DNA from: Ruminococcus flavefaciens
Lineage (GTDB): Bacteria; Bacillota; Clostridia; Oscillospirales; Ruminococcaceae
Assembly: GCA_902796705.1 (NCBI GenBank)
Contig: CADBQF010000388.1
Location: forward strand, 1-6,140
Reading direction: 5' to 3'
Length of the DNA stretch: 6,140 nt
A model generated the notes under the pieces. That model was not told where the DNA came from and ran no database searches. It saw only the letters and a program-made list of their open reading frames with translations. Positions within the stretch are counted from its first letter, which is position 1, and each line of letters starts with the position of its first letter. A program made the position numbers and the translations under genes. Positions 4,361 to 6,140 of the stretch are shown here, piece by piece.

Positions 4361-5155
4361 ATGGCATATTGCAAATTTTGCGGTGCAGAGATCCCTGACG
4401 GCGGCGTCTGCAATTGTCAGGGTGCATCAAACTCGATGAACAATGGTTCCCCTTATGGTACTCCCGATCCGAACTACAATCCGTATGCCGGAGATCAGGG
4501 CGGTGCTGCTTCCGGCGGTCAGTCACCTGTTGACAAGATCAAGAAACTCGCTATCCCGATAGGTGCAGGCGTTATCGCTCTCATTCTTATCATCGTTCTC
4601 TTCAGCGTGCTGTTCGGAGGCGGTTACAAGACTCCTATCAAGGACGTTGTAAAAGGCTTCAACAAGAACAATACTGAAATGATCGCCAAGGCTGTTCTTG
4701 ATAAGGATTCTATCGAAGACCTCGAAGATGACGGTTTCGATGATATGGATATCGACGGCTGGGACGATCTCGACGAAAAGTTTGAAGATCTCAAAGGATT
4801 CCTCGAAAACGGCTTCGGTGACGATGTCAAGCTCAAAGTTGAGTTCCTCGACAAGAAGGAAGCTAAGAACAAGGAGATCGACGCTCTCGAAGATATGTAC
4901 GACGAAATGGATATGGACGTAGATATCAAGAAGGCTTACAAAGTTAAGCTCAAACTCACTATCAAGGGCGACGACGATGACATGGACGCTAAGATCACTG
5001 TCTTCTCCGTTAAGCTCAAGGGCGAAGGCTGGAAGGTAATGATAACTGAGGATTCTCTCACATCTCTCCTCCCTGCTGGTCAGAAGCTCATGAAGAAGCT
5101 CGACCTCGATATGTACGGTTTAGAGGATCAGCTCGAAGATATTCTCGATTTCTGA
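4361..5155 (+). CDS. Zinc-ribbon membrane protein with acidic extracellular domain
   Basis: The protein has 264 residues and its function is not recognised. Layout: an N-terminal zinc ribbon with C4, C7, C17 and C19 (YCKFCG ... VCNC); a Gly/Asn/Pro/Ser-rich linker (about 21-55); one transmembrane helix (about 64-85, IPIGAGVIALILIIVLFSVLF); and a 175-residue C-terminal domain. The last is strongly acidic, with clusters such as DDGFDDMDIDGWDDLDEKFEDL (123-144) and DDDDMD (204-209), and ends with an NTF2/DUF4878-like pattern, KLKGEGWKVMITEDSL. With no signal peptide and positive residues before the helix (KIKK), the ribbon is probably cytoplasmic and the acidic domain outside. Similar 'zinc ribbon + TM + extracellular domain' proteins are common in Clostridia and mostly uncharacterised. 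The consensus promoter, strong ribosome binding site and narrow codon choice suggest high expression. It is monocistronic, with its own terminator. Confidence 0.88.
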   Translation: MAYCKFCGAEIPDGGVCNCQGASNSMNNGSPYGTPDPNYNPYAGDQGGAASGGQSPVDKIKKLAIPIGAGVIALILIIVLFSVLFGGGYKTPIKDVVKGFNKNNTEMIAKAVLDKDSIEDLEDDGFDDMDIDGWDDLDEKFEDLKGFLENGFGDDVKLKVEFLDKKEAKNKEIDALEDMYDEMDMDVDIKKAYKVKLKLTIKGDDDDMDAKITVFSVKLKGEGWKVMITEDSLTSLLPAGQKLMKKLDLDMYGLEDQLEDILDF

Positions 5156-5170
5156 TGATACATAACACTT

Positions 5171-5200
5171 ACGGCAGTCATACGGCTGCCGTTTTTGTTT
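5171..5200 (+). terminator. Terminator of the zinc-ribbon gene
   Basis: ACGGCAG (5171-5177) and CTGCCGT (5186-5192) form a perfect 7-base stem with an 8-base loop, followed by TTTTTGTTT (5192-5200). It lies 15 bases after the stop and separates this gene from the MerR gene. Confidence 0.88.
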
Positions 5201-5257
5201 ATACTGATGCAAATTTATCGCCCGGTTTGTGCATTGTGACGAATTTTTAAAAAGCTA

Positions 5258-5288
5258 TTGACTCTCCCCTTGCGTCATAGTTTATACT
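5258..5288 (+). promoter_or_regulatory. MerR-type promoter with 19-base spacer
   Basis: The -35 is TTGACT (5258-5263) and the -10 TATACT (5283-5288), separated by 19 bases instead of 17. This overlong spacer is the hallmark of promoters that MerR-family proteins activate by untwisting DNA. The spacer begins CTCCCCTTGCGTCA and the region has a weak dyad (ACT...AGT). It drives the MerR gene itself, so positive autoregulation on ligand binding is expected, as for tipA. Confidence 0.83.
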
Positions 5289-5316
5289 GTATACATACAC
5301 GGAAGGAGTGGTCAGA

Positions 5317-6048
5317 ATGATGACTGTCAGCCAGGTAAGCGAACTCGCAGGCGTTAGCGTTCGCACCCTGCAATATTACGATAAGATAGGTCTGCTCGAA
5401 CCGTCTTCTGTTACGGAAGCCGGCTACAGGCTGTATGACGATACGGCTCTGGAACGCCTCGAACAGATACTTCTCTTCCGGGAGCTTGAATTTCCGCTGA
5501 AAGATATACAGGCTATCCTCGACAGCCCCGGCTTCGACAGGGAAAAAGCTCTCTCGCAGCAGATAAAACTGCTCGAAATGAAAAGACAGCACCTCGATGA
5601 CATTATAAGCTTCGCCCGTGGAATAAAATTGATAGGAGTGAGAGCTGTGGATCTCAGTATTTTCAACACATCTAAAATCGAAGAATATAAAGCCAAAGCC
5701 CGTGAGGAATGGGGCGATACCGACGCTTACAGGGAGTATTCCGAAAAATCTCAGGGACGCTCGCCCGAAGATGAAGCTTCAATCAACGAACGCTTCATGA
5801 ATGTATTCGCCGCTTTCGGTCAGATGAGAAACGAACCTGCCGACTCCGATAAAGTTCAGGCTCAGGTCGGTGTCTTAAAGGATTTCATCACCGAAAATTT
5901 CTACACCTGCACAAATGAGATACTTTCCTCCCTCGGAACAGCCTACGCTTCCGGCGGAGAATTTACCGAGAATATCGACAAAGCCGCCGGCAAAGGCACC
6001 GCCTCCTTCACCGCCGCCGCTATTGCCGTATACTGTAAAAATAACTAA
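5317..6048 (+). CDS. MerR-family regulator with TipAS drug-binding domain
   Basis: A 243-residue activator of the TipA/Mta type. The N-terminal winged helix-turn-helix (about 3-72) has VSQVSELAGVSVRTLQYYD then GLLEPSSVTEAGYRLY. A dimerisation coiled coil follows (about 75-104). The C-terminal TipAS-like domain (about 115-243) has EEWGDTDAYREY (130-141), NFYTCTNEILSSLG (194-207) and ENIDKAAGKGTASF (218-231). In Streptomyces TipAL this domain binds thiopeptide antibiotics, partly by covalent bonding to cysteine; C198 and C240 here are candidates, but equivalence is inferred. The start is ATG 5317 (or 5320) because GGAAGGAG (5301-5308) sits 8 bases upstream; an in-frame GTG at 5308 falls inside that site. 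The 19-base promoter spacer suggests autoregulation. No efflux pump is adjacent in the window, so its other targets are unknown. Confidence 0.93.
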   Translation: MMTVSQVSELAGVSVRTLQYYDKIGLLEPSSVTEAGYRLYDDTALERLEQILLFRELEFPLKDIQAILDSPGFDREKALSQQIKLLEMKRQHLDDIISFARGIKLIGVRAVDLSIFNTSKIEEYKAKAREEWGDTDAYREYSEKSQGRSPEDEASINERFMNVFAAFGQMRNEPADSDKVQAQVGVLKDFITENFYTCTNEILSSLGTAYASGGEFTENIDKAAGKGTASFTAAAIAVYCKNN

Positions 6049-6140
6049 AGGGCTTGTTTTTCTTGAGGGAAACCCTTTTGAAAAAGGGTTCTCCCTCAAA
6101 CTCCCTTCCTAAAACTTTCAGCGTAAAATTTCCCCTGACG
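6049..6140 (+). repeat. Structured intergenic element, copy 2 (cut by window end)
   Basis: The core hairpin at 6063-6099 has arms 6063-6079 and 6082-6099, which are 17 pairs with one unpaired C at 6091, at the same stem position as the unpaired base of copy 1. The stem sequence differs on both sides (TTGAGGG with CCCTCAA here; GTGGGGG with CCCCCAC in copy 1), so pairing is kept. The tail again has CTCCCTTCC and ends CCTGAC (6134-6139). It sits directly after the MerR stop, in the same orientation to its gene as copy 1. The outer left arm is probably AGGGCTTG (6049-6056); the right arm would lie beyond the window. Confidence 0.68.

Noticed and set aside
4624..4929. 101-codon minus-strand frame opposite the acidic membrane protein
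   Set aside because: The Ser-rich product arises from the complement of repeated Asp/Glu codons, and it has no supported start site.
4..6140. End elements as the two ends of one large transposon
   Set aside because: They are oppositely oriented, but they enclose core ribosomal genes with no transposase. The sequence divergence and own outer inverted repeat of copy 1 fit separate small elements better.
1..6140. CRISPR array, tRNA or rRNA gene
   Set aside because: No regularly spaced direct repeats of suitable length and no cloverleaf or rRNA-like sequence were seen on either strand.

Overview
The window looks like a chromosomal segment of a low-to-medium GC Gram-positive anaerobe, most likely a Clostridia member close to Ruminococcus/Oscillospiraceae. 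Support comes from strong GGAGG-type ribosome binding sites, sigma-A promoters (three are exact TTGACA-17-TATAAT), a Firmicutes-style rplJL leader with an attenuator, and proteins typical of that group: a PBSX-type terminase, a TipA-type MerR regulator and a zinc-ribbon membrane protein. The genus is inferred from general resemblance; no database was searched.

Layout, left to right. Bases 4-120 hold a structured intergenic element: an outer inverted repeat enclosing a long bulged hairpin. A related copy lies at the right end (6049-6140), in the same orientation relative to its neighbouring gene. Bases 145-1885 carry a leftward phage packaging pair, terL and terS, which overlap by 26 bases. 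No portal gene begins in the bases left of terL, so the pair looks like a prophage remnant or a separated module. Bases 1886-2187 are a dense regulatory stretch: a 75-base hairpin in the terS leader, an orphan rightward terminator, and two opposing promoters sharing one dyad. A TetR-family regulator follows on the + strand (2188-2721).

Bases 2763-4004 form a complete leftward ribosomal unit: consensus promoter, L10-type leader with an internal terminator, rplJ (L10), rplL (L7/L12) and a strong terminator. rpoB does not follow rplL, unlike the usual bacterial order. Bases 4005-4360 are a divergent intergenic region with an A-rich tract behind the rplJ promoter, three spaced purine-rich motifs interleaved with complementary arms, two AT-rich palindromes and another consensus promoter.

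That promoter drives a 264-residue acidic membrane protein with an N-terminal zinc ribbon (4361-5155), followed by its own terminator. The last gene (5317-6048) is a TipA/Mta-type MerR regulator. Its promoter has the 19-base spacer expected of a MerR-activated promoter, so it probably controls itself.

Functionally this is a housekeeping ribosomal unit between accessory genes: a phage remnant with an adjacent TetR gene on one side, and a membrane protein plus a drug-sensing regulator on the other. The least explained signals are the paired end elements, the terS leader with its opposing promoters, and the motif/hairpin array at 4084-4223.
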